A DNA stretch of 11,103 bases from Bacteroidales bacterium (GCA_023231065.1 JALNWE010000087.1:1-11103), one strand, 5' to 3'. Shown: positions 1 through 7,842, numbered from the stretch's first letter. Notes: generated by a model not told the origin, from the sequence alone. Translations and numbers: made by a program.

Positions 1-1
1 A

Positions 2-235
2 TTTGATCCTGAGCAGGGAAAATACATCAAGACCTTCCCTCTCCATGAAAGTCAGCATATCCTTACTGACAATAATAAAGAGTTTCGCATCCGGCTTCAT
101 CTGCATATCACTTACGATCTGATCATGGAGCTTCTTTCTTATGGTGAAAAAGTCGAAGTCATCAAACCTAAAAGTTTGCGAAAAGACCTTGTAAAAATCT
201 ATCAGAACGCCATCAAAAATAACTCCGCTCCATAG
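2..235 (+). CDS. WYL-domain transcriptional regulator, C-terminal part
   Basis: This frame is open from the window edge and ends in TAG at 233-235, giving 77 residues; the N-terminus lies outside the window. The visible part has the pattern of the end of a WYL-type regulator (YafY/PafC-like HTH-WYL proteins): 'FPLHESQHIL', then a strand-rich stretch, then 'TYDLIMELLSYGEKVEV', then a basic tail. In this family the N-terminus is a winged helix-turn-helix and the WYL domain senses a ligand, often a nucleotide or nucleic acid. The DNA-binding part cannot be checked here. It converges on the minus-strand hydrolase, with only 31 bp between the stop codons. The family call rests on pattern recognition of a fragment and is fairly secure; the regulated target is unknown. 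Confidence 0.75.
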   Translation, partial: FDPEQGKYIKTFPLHESQHILTDNNKEFRIRLHLHITYDLIMELLSYGEKVEVIKPKSLRKDLVKIYQNAIKNNSAP

Positions 236-256
236 AACCTTTCCCGGAACAATGCT

Positions 257-272
257 ACCTGTCTTTTCAGGT
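257..272. terminator. Weak hairpin between convergent genes
   Basis: The arms ACCTG (257-261) and CAGGT (268-272) enclose a 6-base loop in the 31-bp gap between the convergent WYL and hydrolase genes, and run into the hydrolase stop codon. It could end transcription from both sides. The stem is only 5 bp and no clear T-tract follows, so this is a weak candidate. Confidence 0.2.
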
Positions 273-1037
273 TTCATTAATACAGAACACCCCTGTTTCT
301 TCATACCTTGAGGCAACGACGATTTGAGCGCCATTGGCATTCCGGGTGAAGAGATCGTGGACTAACTGAGGATGGTTATTTATGGCCGAGAGATGGGAAA
401 GGACCAGGAGCTTCAACCAGGGAGCGCGATGGGTAGTGAAAAGTTCCAGCGCCTGGTCGTTCGAAAGGTGCCCTTCTTCACCCCTGATCCGCCGTTTCAG
501 GTAAAGTGGATAACGGCCCCGTTCCAACATTTTTTCATCATAGTTGGCTTCCAGAAAAGCGGCGTGACATTGACCAAGATGATATATCACCTGATCGCAG
601 GCAATCCCGATATCGGTGAAAACCCCGGCTGTGATCCCGCCTCCGCTTACCGTAAAACTGTGCGGCTCAGAAGCATCATGCCGTTTTAAAAAAGGATGAA
701 TGGAAAGATCACCGATCTGTACGGGAGTACCGGCAACAAAAGGGACCATCAGCTGTGGCTCCAGCTTCAGCCGGCCATTATGGTATGTTTTACCGGTAAT
801 ATAAACAGGAATCCTGTGCTTCCGCGAAAGTACTTCCATCCCGCAAACATGATCGGTATGCTCATGCGAAATAAAGATCGCTTTTACTTTTTGGAGCGGC
901 AATCCCAGACGGACCATCCTCCGCTCCGTTTCACGGCAGGAGATACCGGCATCTATTAAAACGGCATCGCGCTCATTACCTACGTAATAGCAATTTCCGT
1001 TACTTCCCGAATTGAGAGAGGCCAGGTAAAGGGACAT
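267..1037 (-). CDS. MBL-fold metallo-hydrolase, YycJ/WalJ-like
   Basis: This is a 256-residue metallo-beta-lactamase-fold hydrolase. The N-terminal 'SLNSGSNGNCYYV' (residues 7-19) is characteristic of the YycJ/WalJ group. The metal-binding HEHTDH motif is at 58-63, and later conserved points are RHD (119-121), the FTD of 'VFTDIG' (140-142), 'LEANYD' (162-167), GHLSN (189-193) and the C-terminal SHLS (214-217). The full set of ligands suggests a two-metal active enzyme, probably cytosolic since no signal peptide is visible. YycJ relatives are phosphodiesterase or nuclease-like proteins linked to cell-wall signalling or DNA metabolism in Firmicutes; the substrate in Bacteroidota is not established. 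It stands alone on its strand, convergent with the WYL gene and divergent from the outer-membrane protein across 77 bp. The start at 1037 is the ATG directly before the conserved N-terminal strand. Confidence 0.85.
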   Translation of the reverse strand: MSLYLASLNSGSNGNCYYVGNERDAVLIDAGISCRETERRMVRLGLPLQKVKAIFISHEHTDHVCGMEVLSRKHRIPVYITGKTYHNGRLKLEPQLMVPFVAGTPVQIGDLSIHPFLKRHDASEPHSFTVSGGGITAGVFTDIGIACDQVIYHLGQCHAAFLEANYDEKMLERGRYPLYLKRRIRGEEGHLSNDQALELFTTHRAPWLKLLVLSHLSAINNHPQLVHDLFTRNANGAQIVVASRYEETGVFCINET

Positions 1038-1114
1038 GGACGCAAAGTTCGTGAAAATTCCGATTTGCTTTTTATTTATTAAGTTTACAAAATCATAATG
1101 CTCGTTTCCCTAAG

Positions 1115-1903
1115 GTGAAAGCTATTTTACAAGGTATATTGGCCCTCGCGCTCCTATGCTCTCCTGCAATGGCACAATCAGATGTTTCTACGGACTTTGT
1201 CCCCGACCGGCCCGGGGTTTCGACTCCGCCTGACGTTGTAACTTTCAGAAAAGTCCAGATGGAAGATGGCTTCCAGTATGAAAACACAAGGGGCGCCGGT
1301 ATCTGTAGCCAAAACTTTTTATTTTCCTCCCTGCTTGTCAGATACGGATTTGTCCGGGGCGCCGAATTGAGGATGGCGGCCGATTTCGCCTATAACGTAG
1401 TGACCGACAGTTCTGGCCCTTCAGTTGTATCCGGTTTCGATGCGATTACAATCAGCTCAAAAATCAAACTGATTGAACAGAAAAAGGCGATCCCGAATAT
1501 TTCTTTAATGTTCGATCTTACTTTGCCATATATCGGGAATAAGAAATTAAGACCCGACAATTTTGCCCCCTCCTTTTACCTGTTAATGTCAAACAATCTG
1601 ACCGATAAGTTGAACCTGTGTTATAACTATGGAATGACCTGGGATGGTTCGTCTCCCATCCCCACCCATTTTTATGCGGCCTCCCTGGCCCTGGCCCTGG
1701 CTCCTGAATGGAGCGTTTACCTTGAAGGCTACGGATATTCTGCACTTCATACTGCTTCCGCGTTTTATATGGACACCGGGGTGGCATTTCTGATCAATAA
1801 TCATCTCCAATTGGATTTTTCCATTACAGGATCAATAAATTCAATCCGCGACTATTATATGTTAAACGCGGGAATTGCCTGGAAAATTCCCGGTAAACCA
1901 TAA
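1115..1903 (+). CDS. Outer-membrane beta-barrel, phenol MetA/transporter type
   Basis: This 262-residue secreted protein has a clear signal peptide (MKAILQGILALALLCSPAMA, residues 1-20, probable cleavage before Q21). The mature start 'DVSTDFVPDRPGVSTPP' followed by a 'FQYE' strand is the opening of the MetA-pathway-of-phenol-degradation/'transporter' barrel family (PF13557-like). The rest is alternating hydrophobic and aromatic strands separated by short turns, ending in an aromatic-rich strand 'YMLNAGIAWKIP', as expected for a small outer-membrane barrel. Its cargo is unknown; the family name comes from one degradation operon and does not predict phenol use. The best start is GTG at 1115-1117, because the signal peptide begins exactly there and the only nearby upstream ATG (1098) is out of frame. 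A (CTGGCC)3 stretch at 1685-1701 encodes an Leu-Ala repeat. The PBP4 lipoprotein gene follows 55 bp downstream on the same strand, so the two may be co-transcribed. Confidence 0.8.
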   Translation: MKAILQGILALALLCSPAMAQSDVSTDFVPDRPGVSTPPDVVTFRKVQMEDGFQYENTRGAGICSQNFLFSSLLVRYGFVRGAELRMAADFAYNVVTDSSGPSVVSGFDAITISSKIKLIEQKKAIPNISLMFDLTLPYIGNKKLRPDNFAPSFYLLMSNNLTDKLNLCYNYGMTWDGSSPIPTHFYAASLALALAPEWSVYLEGYGYSALHTASAFYMDTGVAFLINNHLQLDFSITGSINSIRDYYMLNAGIAWKIPGKP

Positions 1904-1958
1904 TTGCCATTTTCCTTCTATCTTTACCTGCCCGATCCTCCAATTAATTTGTTTTACA

Positions 1959-3503
1959 ATGGATTTGAAAACTCATCTCACTCTAAAGCCCCGGTGGGTA
2001 ATTCCAGTCGTGGGTTTGTTGTTCTTCCTTTACGGTTGTACGGGCAAAAAAGCAACGGCCCCGGTAAAAAGCGCTTCAATAGTCCCTCTTAAAACGATAT
2101 CGGCGCCGGTGAAAAACCCCCTGGTTGTGCAATTGGAAACATTTTTAAAGGATTCGGCCCTGCTGCATGCTTCACTTTCCTATTGTTTTCTTGATGCCAC
2201 CAATGATAGTCTTATTGCCTCCTGCAACGCGGAGCTAAGTCTGGTCCCTGCCTCGACCATGAAACTGTTTATTACTGCCGCGGCCCTTGAAATTCTGGGA
2301 CCGGAAACCCGTTTCAGGACCCACCTTCTATATGAGGGGACCATCTCAAATCATACCCTTCATGGCAACATCATCATCAAAGGAGGAGGCGACCCTACTT
2401 TTTGTATGGGAGAACAGACCATGAAGATCCTGTTTACAAACTGGAGCAACGCCATTAAAAAACTGGGTATCGATTCTGTAGATGGTTCCATTATCGGTGA
2501 TGGCCGTATTTTTGATTCCGAGTACATTCCGTACACCTGGACCTGGGGGGAAATCAACATGGGATATTGTGCTGCCGCCTCCGGTTTGTCTGTCAACGGC
2601 AACATTTATCAGCTTTTTTTTGAACCTTTCAAAGAAAAACGGTTTGCTTCAGATCTGAAAAAAGTTATTCCCTATATCCCGGAAGAAGCGTATTACAACA
2701 GGGTAGTTGAAACGGAAACCGATGAAGAAGATATCTTTCTGGTGGGCCATCCGCTTACCAACCGCAAAACCATCATGGGCATTGTGAACAAAGAGAAAAA
2801 AGAGGTATCCATTGTGGCAGCGATCAGCAATCCACCCTTGGCCGCTGCTACTGAATTTTTCAACTCCCTGGCCCGCAATGGGGTCCACATCTCCGGAAAA
2901 GCCTGGTCAGTTACCGATTCCGATTCCCTGATGGACCGTTTAAAGAAAGCGTCTCCCGTACATGTTACTATGGTGGCCTCGCCAACCGTGGCCGCTATCG
3001 TCCATACAACCAATCAGGCCAGCTATAATTTTTTTGCCGAGAACCTTCTGAAACACATCGGGCTGAATGTATCCCATCATGGGGGAACCGAAGCAGGAGC
3101 TTTGGCGGTTCGCCGTTTCTGGCAGTCGAAAGGGATGGACATGGGCGGATTTGCCATGTTTGATGGCAGTGGAATATCCCGGTTCAACACCGTTACCGCC
3201 CGACAATTGATCTGGCTTTTATCCTATATGCGGACGGCACATACTTCAGCGGATTTTTTAACATCCCTCTCCGTAGCCGGGGTTTCCGGAACCTTACGGA
3301 CCATGTGTATTAATTCGGCAGCAGAAGGGAACGTTCAGGCAAAAAGCGGAACGATGTCGCGGGTAAAAAGTTATACCGGCTATGCTAAAACCAAGACCGG
3401 AAGGACGGTTATCTTCGCCATCATCGTCAACAATTTTGAGGGGCCTTCTGCCGAAATCAAGCAAAAAATAGGACAGATCATGGACGCTATGGCCAGGTTG
3501 TAG
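1959..3503 (+). CDS. dacB: D-alanyl-D-alanine carboxypeptidase/endopeptidase (PBP4, lipoprotein)
   Basis: This 514-residue class C penicillin-binding protein (peptidase S13, PBP4 family) trims D-Ala from peptidoglycan stem peptides and cleaves cross-links in the periplasm. All three active-site motifs are present: S99-T-M-K102, S355-Y-N357 and K462-S-G464. The supporting S13 signature 'DGSGISRFN' lies at 402-410. Residues 14-26 form a hydrophobic segment ending in a lipobox-like LYGC, with Cys27 the likely lipidated residue, so the enzyme is probably anchored as a lipoprotein instead of soluble as in E. coli. The start at 1959 was chosen because it puts the lipoprotein signal at the N-terminus. 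The frame is open from an ATG at 1875, but that 28-residue extension is not signal-like and overlaps the upstream barrel gene. The stop codon lies inside the 3' end of the opposing GT4 gene (17-bp tail-to-tail overlap). Confidence 0.92.
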   Translation: MDLKTHLTLKPRWVIPVVGLLFFLYGCTGKKATAPVKSASIVPLKTISAPVKNPLVVQLETFLKDSALLHASLSYCFLDATNDSLIASCNAELSLVPASTMKLFITAAALEILGPETRFRTHLLYEGTISNHTLHGNIIIKGGGDPTFCMGEQTMKILFTNWSNAIKKLGIDSVDGSIIGDGRIFDSEYIPYTWTWGEINMGYCAAASGLSVNGNIYQLFFEPFKEKRFASDLKKVIPYIPEEAYYNRVVETETDEEDIFLVGHPLTNRKTIMGIVNKEKKEVSIVAAISNPPLAAATEFFNSLARNGVHISGKAWSVTDSDSLMDRLKKASPVHVTMVASPTVAAIVHTTNQASYNFFAENLLKHIGLNVSHHGGTEAGALAVRRFWQSKGMDMGGFAMFDGSGISRFNTVTARQLIWLLSYMRTAHTSADFLTSLSVAGVSGTLRTMCINSAAEGNVQAKSGTMSRVKSYTGYAKTKTGRTVIFAIIVNNFEGPSAEIKQKIGQIMDAMARL

Positions 3504-4707
3504 CATTCCGGTTAAAATAAAAAGCGACCATGGCTTGTGCCAGGATATTACGATCGAAATGTTCCTTCGCCAGCATCCGCGCGTTCATCCCGATTTCCCG
3601 ACAAAGTTCAGGCGAATTCCGGCATTTGTTAATCTGCCGTATAAAATCTTCTTTTGTGTCGGCAATTAAAATATTTTTTCCATCGGTATATGGAATCCCT
3701 TCAGCTCCGATCGAAGTAGAGATGATCGTTTTCCCAAGCGCCATCCCTTCGATAATTTTTACGCGGATTCCCCCTCCTGACAATAATGGAATGATCAGGA
3801 CATTTTTATCCTGATGATATATCAACGGGTTTTCAATTTCGCCGTCAACGATCAGGTTCCTATTTCGTTGCTGATAAAACCACTGGGGCATCTTTTTTCC
3901 GGCAATTCTGAAATTGAATTCAGGATAATCCTGAATGATACACGGGATGACCTCAATAATAAACCATCTCAGACCTTGAATATTGGGTTCCCAATCCATT
4001 GATCCTAAATGATAAAATACCGGATCATCCCATAATTTCTGTTCATGATCACCGGATGGAATGGTGGTAAAATCAAATCCAGGGGGAATGTTGATCACGG
4101 GGGTTCCGGGAGCATCCATCATGAGTGTTTTCGCTTCGTCAGGTGATATGGCAATGATCCCGTCAACCTTTTTTACGGTAGTAATTTCGAATTTTTTTAG
4201 TCTTTTCGTCGCGATGAAGAGAAAGATTTTTTTAAACGGGTTGGATGTGTTTTTAATAACCCTTTCCCAAATCCCATGCTCTATATTCTGTGGTCTTAAA
4301 ATTACTTTTGCCTTTGAATATTTCCTTATAGTATCCAGATATAAACACATATAGATGTGCTCCAGATGAATAATGTCAAACTCTTCATTGCTCAATATTC
4401 GTTTCAGATCCGAATTGCACTGGTCAGAAACAAACCTTCCGATAAAATAGGAAGTACTTGTAAACAGGTTGAAAAATGCTTTCAATAGATTCAATCGGGT
4501 ATCAACAACGGAAAACTCAAATCTGGTCTTTTTTTTATAATCATCAGGGATATTATTTACGTCAACCCAGTTTTTAGGAGTGTTGATTGCAAAAACCTTA
4601 AGATCAGCTCCCTGAGAAATCAGCCCCAGGGCCGTATGATAAATCGAATATGATCCACCATCAACAATGGGATAAGGCATTTTGTGACAAATCTGTAGTA
4701 CTTTCAA
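3487..4707 (-). CDS. Glycosyltransferase family 4 (GT-B fold)
   Basis: This 406-residue GT4-type, retaining, GT-B glycosyltransferase transfers a sugar from a nucleotide donor to an acceptor that cannot be named. The N-terminal Rossmann half begins 'MKVLQICHKMPYP' with the glycine loop 'VDGG' (15-18). A linker 'RPQNIEHGIW' (138-147) is typical of the family. The C-terminal donor half has 'YHLGSMDWEPNIQGLRWF' (232-249), 'IPLLSGGGIRVKIIEGMALGK' with the conserved RVK...E (315-320), and 'STSIGAEG' (330-337). No signal peptide or membrane segment is seen, so it is likely cytosolic or peripheral to the inner membrane. It is the last gene of the six-gene operon, 11 bp after the SDR gene, and its 3' end overlaps dacB by 17 bp. 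A sampled 60-base line (4201-4260) has 20 G+C, an AT-rich composition shared with most of the operon but not with the SDR gene. Confidence 0.88.
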   Translation of the reverse strand: MKVLQICHKMPYPIVDGGSYSIYHTALGLISQGADLKVFAINTPKNWVDVNNIPDDYKKKTRFEFSVVDTRLNLLKAFFNLFTSTSYFIGRFVSDQCNSDLKRILSNEEFDIIHLEHIYMCLYLDTIRKYSKAKVILRPQNIEHGIWERVIKNTSNPFKKIFLFIATKRLKKFEITTVKKVDGIIAISPDEAKTLMMDAPGTPVINIPPGFDFTTIPSGDHEQKLWDDPVFYHLGSMDWEPNIQGLRWFIIEVIPCIIQDYPEFNFRIAGKKMPQWFYQQRNRNLIVDGEIENPLIYHQDKNVLIIPLLSGGGIRVKIIEGMALGKTIISTSIGAEGIPYTDGKNILIADTKEDFIRQINKCRNSPELCREIGMNARMLAKEHFDRNILAQAMVAFYFNRNATTWP

Positions 4708-4718
4708 AATCTGGGTTT

Positions 4719-5525
4719 TTACCAGTTAATCACCTTTCTGTCCCTGAAAAATTTTCCGGTTGTTATTTCCTTTTCCGTGGCAAGCCATATAGCGGTATCA
4801 GCTCCTTCGTTCACAGTGCGCGGGGCATTGGGGCCACCCATATCTGTTCTCACCCATCCCGGGCACATCGCGTTAACCTTGATCCCGGTTTCTTTTAATT
4901 CGTTCGAGAACATGATCGTAAGGGCATTGAGCGATGATTTCGACAAGCTGTAGGCAGGATATTCCCCCGTTAAACTGTTTAATCCGCCCATGCCGCTGCT
5001 CATGTTAATAATCCGGCCATCATCGCTTTTTCTTAATAACGGGATACAGCTCCTGATCATTCTCCATGGACCATAAAAATTAGTTTCCATGATCACTTTT
5101 ACCTCCCCGAATGATACATCCCCCGCGCTTTTTACCGAAGCAACAATTCCGGCTTTCCGTAACGAGGGCATCCATTTCCTGATCATCTTCGCCGCAACAG
5201 GGAAATGATGGTCCACCGCTCTTTTAGCCCCTGATGAAAGAATATTCCCCTGCCCCGAATGTGTAGCCCCCAAACCGGCATTGTTGATTAAAACATCCAG
5301 CTTCCCGAACCGGCCCTCCACGAGCCCAACCATGCTCCCGACACTCGCATCATTGGTTACATCGAGCTGCCCGACAATGATTTTTTTATTAATCAGCAGG
5401 GCTGCTTTTTCCCCATTTTCCAAATCCCTTGACCCCATAATAACGGTATGCCCGAGATCAGACAATTGCCGGCATATTTCTAACCCTATGCCGCGGTTAC
5501 CACCGGTTACCAGAATAATTTTCAT
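4719..5525 (-). CDS. Short-chain dehydrogenase/reductase with an insertion after NNAG
   Basis: This 268-residue classical-type SDR oxidises or reduces a hydroxyl/keto group with a nicotinamide cofactor. The dinucleotide-binding motif is TGGNRGIG (7-14); R11 and the 'GSRD' after the second strand (31-34) suggest NADP(H). NNAG is at 81-84, the active-site Asn in 'METNFYG' at 149, the catalytic Ser in 'NMSSG' (176/177), and Y192-S-L-S-K196 is the YxxxK motif. 'CPGWVRTDM' (221-229) completes the fold. Between NNAG and 'VIMETN' there are about 45 extra residues (roughly 90-135); insertions at this point also occur in carbonyl/salutaridine-reductase-like SDRs and usually shape the substrate pocket. 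It sits between the second radical SAM gene (20 bp upstream) and the GT4 gene (11 bp downstream). In the pathway it could reduce a keto-sugar. Its base composition is much richer in G+C than its neighbours. Confidence 0.9.
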   Translation of the reverse strand: MKIILVTGGNRGIGLEICRQLSDLGHTVIMGSRDLENGEKAALLINKKIIVGQLDVTNDASVGSMVGLVEGRFGKLDVLINNAGLGATHSGQGNILSSGAKRAVDHHFPVAAKMIRKWMPSLRKAGIVASVKSAGDVSFGEVKVIMETNFYGPWRMIRSCIPLLRKSDDGRIINMSSGMGGLNSLTGEYPAYSLSKSSLNALTIMFSNELKETGIKVNAMCPGWVRTDMGGPNAPRTVNEGADTAIWLATEKEITTGKFFRDRKVINW

Positions 5526-5545
5526 GGGTTAATAATTTCATGATA

Positions 5546-6721
5546 CTATGTTCTTGCAATATTTAACTTTTTCAATGCTCGCGACTGAATCCGCGAAAAG
5601 ATAAGCGGGAACAGGCCGATCAGGGCCAACCTGTTCTGAAACGGATATTTCATGATCGAGGCAAGCATATTCCGGCTGAAATGATGGCAACAACCATTAC
5701 AAATATCGCGACATCTGCCAGCCTGCATCTCTTCTCTGAGTTCTGAAGTGGCCGACTTCCATAAAGCAATTAAACCCAGTTGCCGGTTTTCATAAATGTT
5801 GATGGACGATAGCGCCAAACCGCAGGGCTGGATACCGCCATCATAGCTGATATCAATGATGGCATCGATTTCGCGGCAATAGAATTTTTTTAGTATTTTA
5901 TTAAAAAACCACGTGCCATCCTTCGCTTCAGCCGTTTTCAAATAATCACCGATCCATGGATAAAATCTGTAAACATTGGTTTTGATTTTATGATTTCGTT
6001 CAAATTTCAATATTTTTCTTAACTCATCCATTAAAATATCCAGCTTCTCAACACTTACATTAAACTGCGATTTATCATCAATGGCCCGTCGGTCGGGATA
6101 ATTTGAATAACAAATCACCGGTTGAAACAGTACCTGCTTGATCCCTTTTTCATAAGCGGATTTGAAAAACTGAAATAAATCGCGATCATTGAATTTTGAA
6201 ATTACCGTCAATACAGTAACCGGAATTCCATTTTTATATAACTTTTCGATGGATTTCAGCGCGTTGGGGATGGAACCTTGCGATCCCCTTGTTATGAGTT
6301 GAATTTCGTCGCGAAAAGAATCAACAGAGATATTTATTTCCGTTTTACATTTTCGTAAAATATCCAGTTCCAATTCATTCAGCCGATGTGTTATCATGCC
6401 GTTTGTGGTTACCGAACAGCGTATATTTTTTTCTCCGGCATACGCGATCGCGTCAAGGATCCCATCAAACAAAAAAGGTTCGCCGCCGCAGAGAGATATT
6501 TTAGGGATCTTGTTTATAGCCATCTGATCGATGATCCATTTCAGGTCATCCGGGGTTAAGCGATCGGTACGCTTTGAAGAAATACCCTGTCCGATTTCAC
6601 AATAAACACACTGCTGGTTACAGCGACTGGTAAGGTTAACCGTCACCATACTGGGTTTCGTCCGCACGAACCCCAACGCGAAAAATTCGGGCAGATAATT
6701 TCGTTTGATCTTCGAGGTCAT
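5546..6721 (-). CDS. Radical SAM enzyme with SPASM/twitch-like C-terminal cysteines
   Basis: This 391-residue radical SAM protein carries C34-x3-C38-x2-C41, which binds the SAM-cleaving 4Fe-4S cluster. The SAM-binding GGEP is at 79-82, and 'EINISVDSF' (128-136) is the usual barrel strand. The C-terminus has further cysteines, C282, C300, C337, C341, C344 and C345 ('CRDICNGCC'), spaced like an auxiliary-cluster (SPASM or twitch) domain. Such enzymes dehydrogenate, deaminate, epimerise or modify peptides and sugars through a 5'-deoxyadenosyl radical. The ATG at 6719-6721 overlaps the aminotransferase stop codon as ATGA, matching the next junction upstream, so it is preferred; an in-frame ATG at 6727 would add two residues. 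The SDR follows 20 bp downstream. The tight coupling to a sugar aminotransferase suggests the substrate is an amino sugar, but a peptide substrate is not excluded; no small precursor peptide gene is visible inside the operon. Confidence 0.85.
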   Translation of the reverse strand: MTSKIKRNYLPEFFALGFVRTKPSMVTVNLTSRCNQQCVYCEIGQGISSKRTDRLTPDDLKWIIDQMAINKIPKISLCGGEPFLFDGILDAIAYAGEKNIRCSVTTNGMITHRLNELELDILRKCKTEINISVDSFRDEIQLITRGSQGSIPNALKSIEKLYKNGIPVTVLTVISKFNDRDLFQFFKSAYEKGIKQVLFQPVICYSNYPDRRAIDDKSQFNVSVEKLDILMDELRKILKFERNHKIKTNVYRFYPWIGDYLKTAEAKDGTWFFNKILKKFYCREIDAIIDISYDGGIQPCGLALSSINIYENRQLGLIALWKSATSELREEMQAGRCRDICNGCCHHFSRNMLASIMKYPFQNRLALIGLFPLIFSRIQSRALKKLNIART

Positions 6722-7842
6722 GGACATTTAATTTGTTGAAGTTCGGAAAATGACAGAACGATGAATTCAACTTCTTCCATTGAAATGTCATGGTAAAGAG
6801 GCATACAAAGAACATTGTCAGCAATCTTTCTGGCAATGGTAAGATCATGCTTTCTGAAGTTTTTAAATTCAGGGTAATCACTGACCAAAGGAGAAAAATA
6901 TTTTCTGGGAAAAATATTTCTTTTCTCAAGAAAATCTGCCACCTCATCGCGTGTGGCGCCAAATTCGCCGGGATCAATAATGGCCGGGAAATAGGAATAA
7001 TTATATTTTACGGATTCCTTTTCGTTCAATACGCGAATACCCCTGATATTTGAAAAAAGTTCCCTGTATTTCATTGAAATTTTTTTTCTGCATGCCATTA
7101 CATCATCAATATGATTTAGCTGAATGATCCCGAACGCCGCCTGAATTTCACTCATCTTCGCGTTAATTCCATAACCTGATAATTGATGGTTTGAATCAAG
7201 TCCGGTGTTTTTCAGTATGTCAATGCGCTTTTTCGCGGTTTCGTCATGACATACTATAGCTCCACCTTCGAGGGTGTTGAAAACTTTGGTGGCATGAAAA
7301 CTCAAAGCCGATAAATCACCGTAACTGCATATTGATTTTCCGTTTTTTTCCACACCAAAACAGTGTGCGGCATCATAAACAATTTTTAAATCATGTTTCT
7401 TTGCTATTTGAGCTATTCCTTCGATATCGCAAGGATGGCCGAAAATATGAACAGGAAGGACAGCGCTGGTTTCGGAAGTGATGGCGCGATCGATGGCTGC
7501 AACATTAATGTTCAGATCTTCTTCGTTAATATCAACGAAAACCGGTTTTAAATTGTTCCAGTAAATGGCAAGAGCTGTCGCGACTGAAGTAAAAGGCGTT
7601 GTTATAATTTCACCGTGAAGATTAAGTTCTTTGAGGGCCAATATCAAGGCAAGGGCGCCATTTGCCAAAAGACTGATATATTTCACGCCAAGGTGATCAC
7701 ATAATTTCTGCTCCAGTTCAGCAAGAATCTGCCCGCCGTTGGTGAGCTGCCGTGATTCCCATATTTTTTCGAGATAAGGCCGAAGTTCATGTAAGGGAGG
7801 CATGAAGGGCTTCATCAATGTCAATTCTCTGTTGTTTTTCAT
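6718..7842 (-). CDS. DegT/DnrJ/EryC1/StrS-family sugar aminotransferase (VioA-like)
   Basis: This 374-residue PLP-dependent aminotransferase installs an amino group on a nucleotide-linked keto-sugar (or a cyclitol). 'FMPPLHELRPYLEKIWESRQ' (13-32) followed by LTNGG (33-37) is the family start. 'LLANGALALILAL' (58-70), 'ITTPFTSVATALA' (80-92) and 'PVFVDI' (100-105) follow. D157-A-A-H holds the PLP ring and K186 in 'SFHATKVFN' forms the Schiff base, followed by 'LEGGAIVC' (191-198). From memory the whole pattern most resembles VioA-type dTDP-4-keto-6-deoxyglucose 4-aminotransferases; the exact position aminated cannot be read from sequence. The ATG at 7840-7842 overlaps the stop codon of the GT2 gene as ATGA, which fixes the start, and the gene's own stop overlaps the radical SAM start in the same way. 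These two junctions indicate translational coupling of three genes. No gene making the keto-sugar (RmlA/RmlB type) lies in the window, so it must come from elsewhere. Confidence 0.9.
   Translation of the reverse strand: MKNNRELTLMKPFMPPLHELRPYLEKIWESRQLTNGGQILAELEQKLCDHLGVKYISLLANGALALILALKELNLHGEIITTPFTSVATALAIYWNNLKPVFVDINEEDLNINVAAIDRAITSETSAVLPVHIFGHPCDIEGIAQIAKKHDLKIVYDAAHCFGVEKNGKSICSYGDLSALSFHATKVFNTLEGGAIVCHDETAKKRIDILKNTGLDSNHQLSGYGINAKMSEIQAAFGIIQLNHIDDVMACRKKISMKYRELFSNIRGIRVLNEKESVKYNYSYFPAIIDPGEFGATRDEVADFLEKRNIFPRKYFSPLVSDYPEFKNFRKHDLTIARKIADNVLCMPLYHDISMEEVEFIVLSFSELQQIKCP

Noticed and set aside
372..959. Two open frames on the + strand opposite the hydrolase gene
   Set aside because: They have no recognisable domain and lie entirely antisense to a gene with complete catalytic motifs.
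1098..1118. Six-codon upstream ORF overlapping the GTG start of the barrel gene
   Set aside because: It is too short to separate from chance and has no attenuator-like codon run or paired hairpins.
1685..1701. (CTGGCC)3 tandem repeat as a phase-variation tract
   Set aside because: The 6-base unit keeps the reading frame when copies are gained or lost and simply encodes Leu-Ala pairs.
1923..1951. TTTA-17-TTAATTTG as a dacB promoter
   Set aside because: It matches the consensus poorly in both boxes and spacing, and would start transcription almost on the ATG; co-transcription with the barrel gene is as likely.
1875..1958. Longer N-terminus for the PBP4 protein from ATG at 1875
   Set aside because: The extra 28 residues are not signal-like, overlap the upstream barrel gene out of frame, and would bury the lipoprotein signal that begins at 1959.
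2360..3206. Several open frames antisense to dacB
   Set aside because: They mirror the codon structure of dacB and show no signal peptide, domain or plausible start context.
5546..6721. Radical SAM protein as part of a RiPP operon
   Set aside because: No precursor-peptide ORF, RRE-type protein, peptidase or exporter was seen in the operon; kept only as an alternative.
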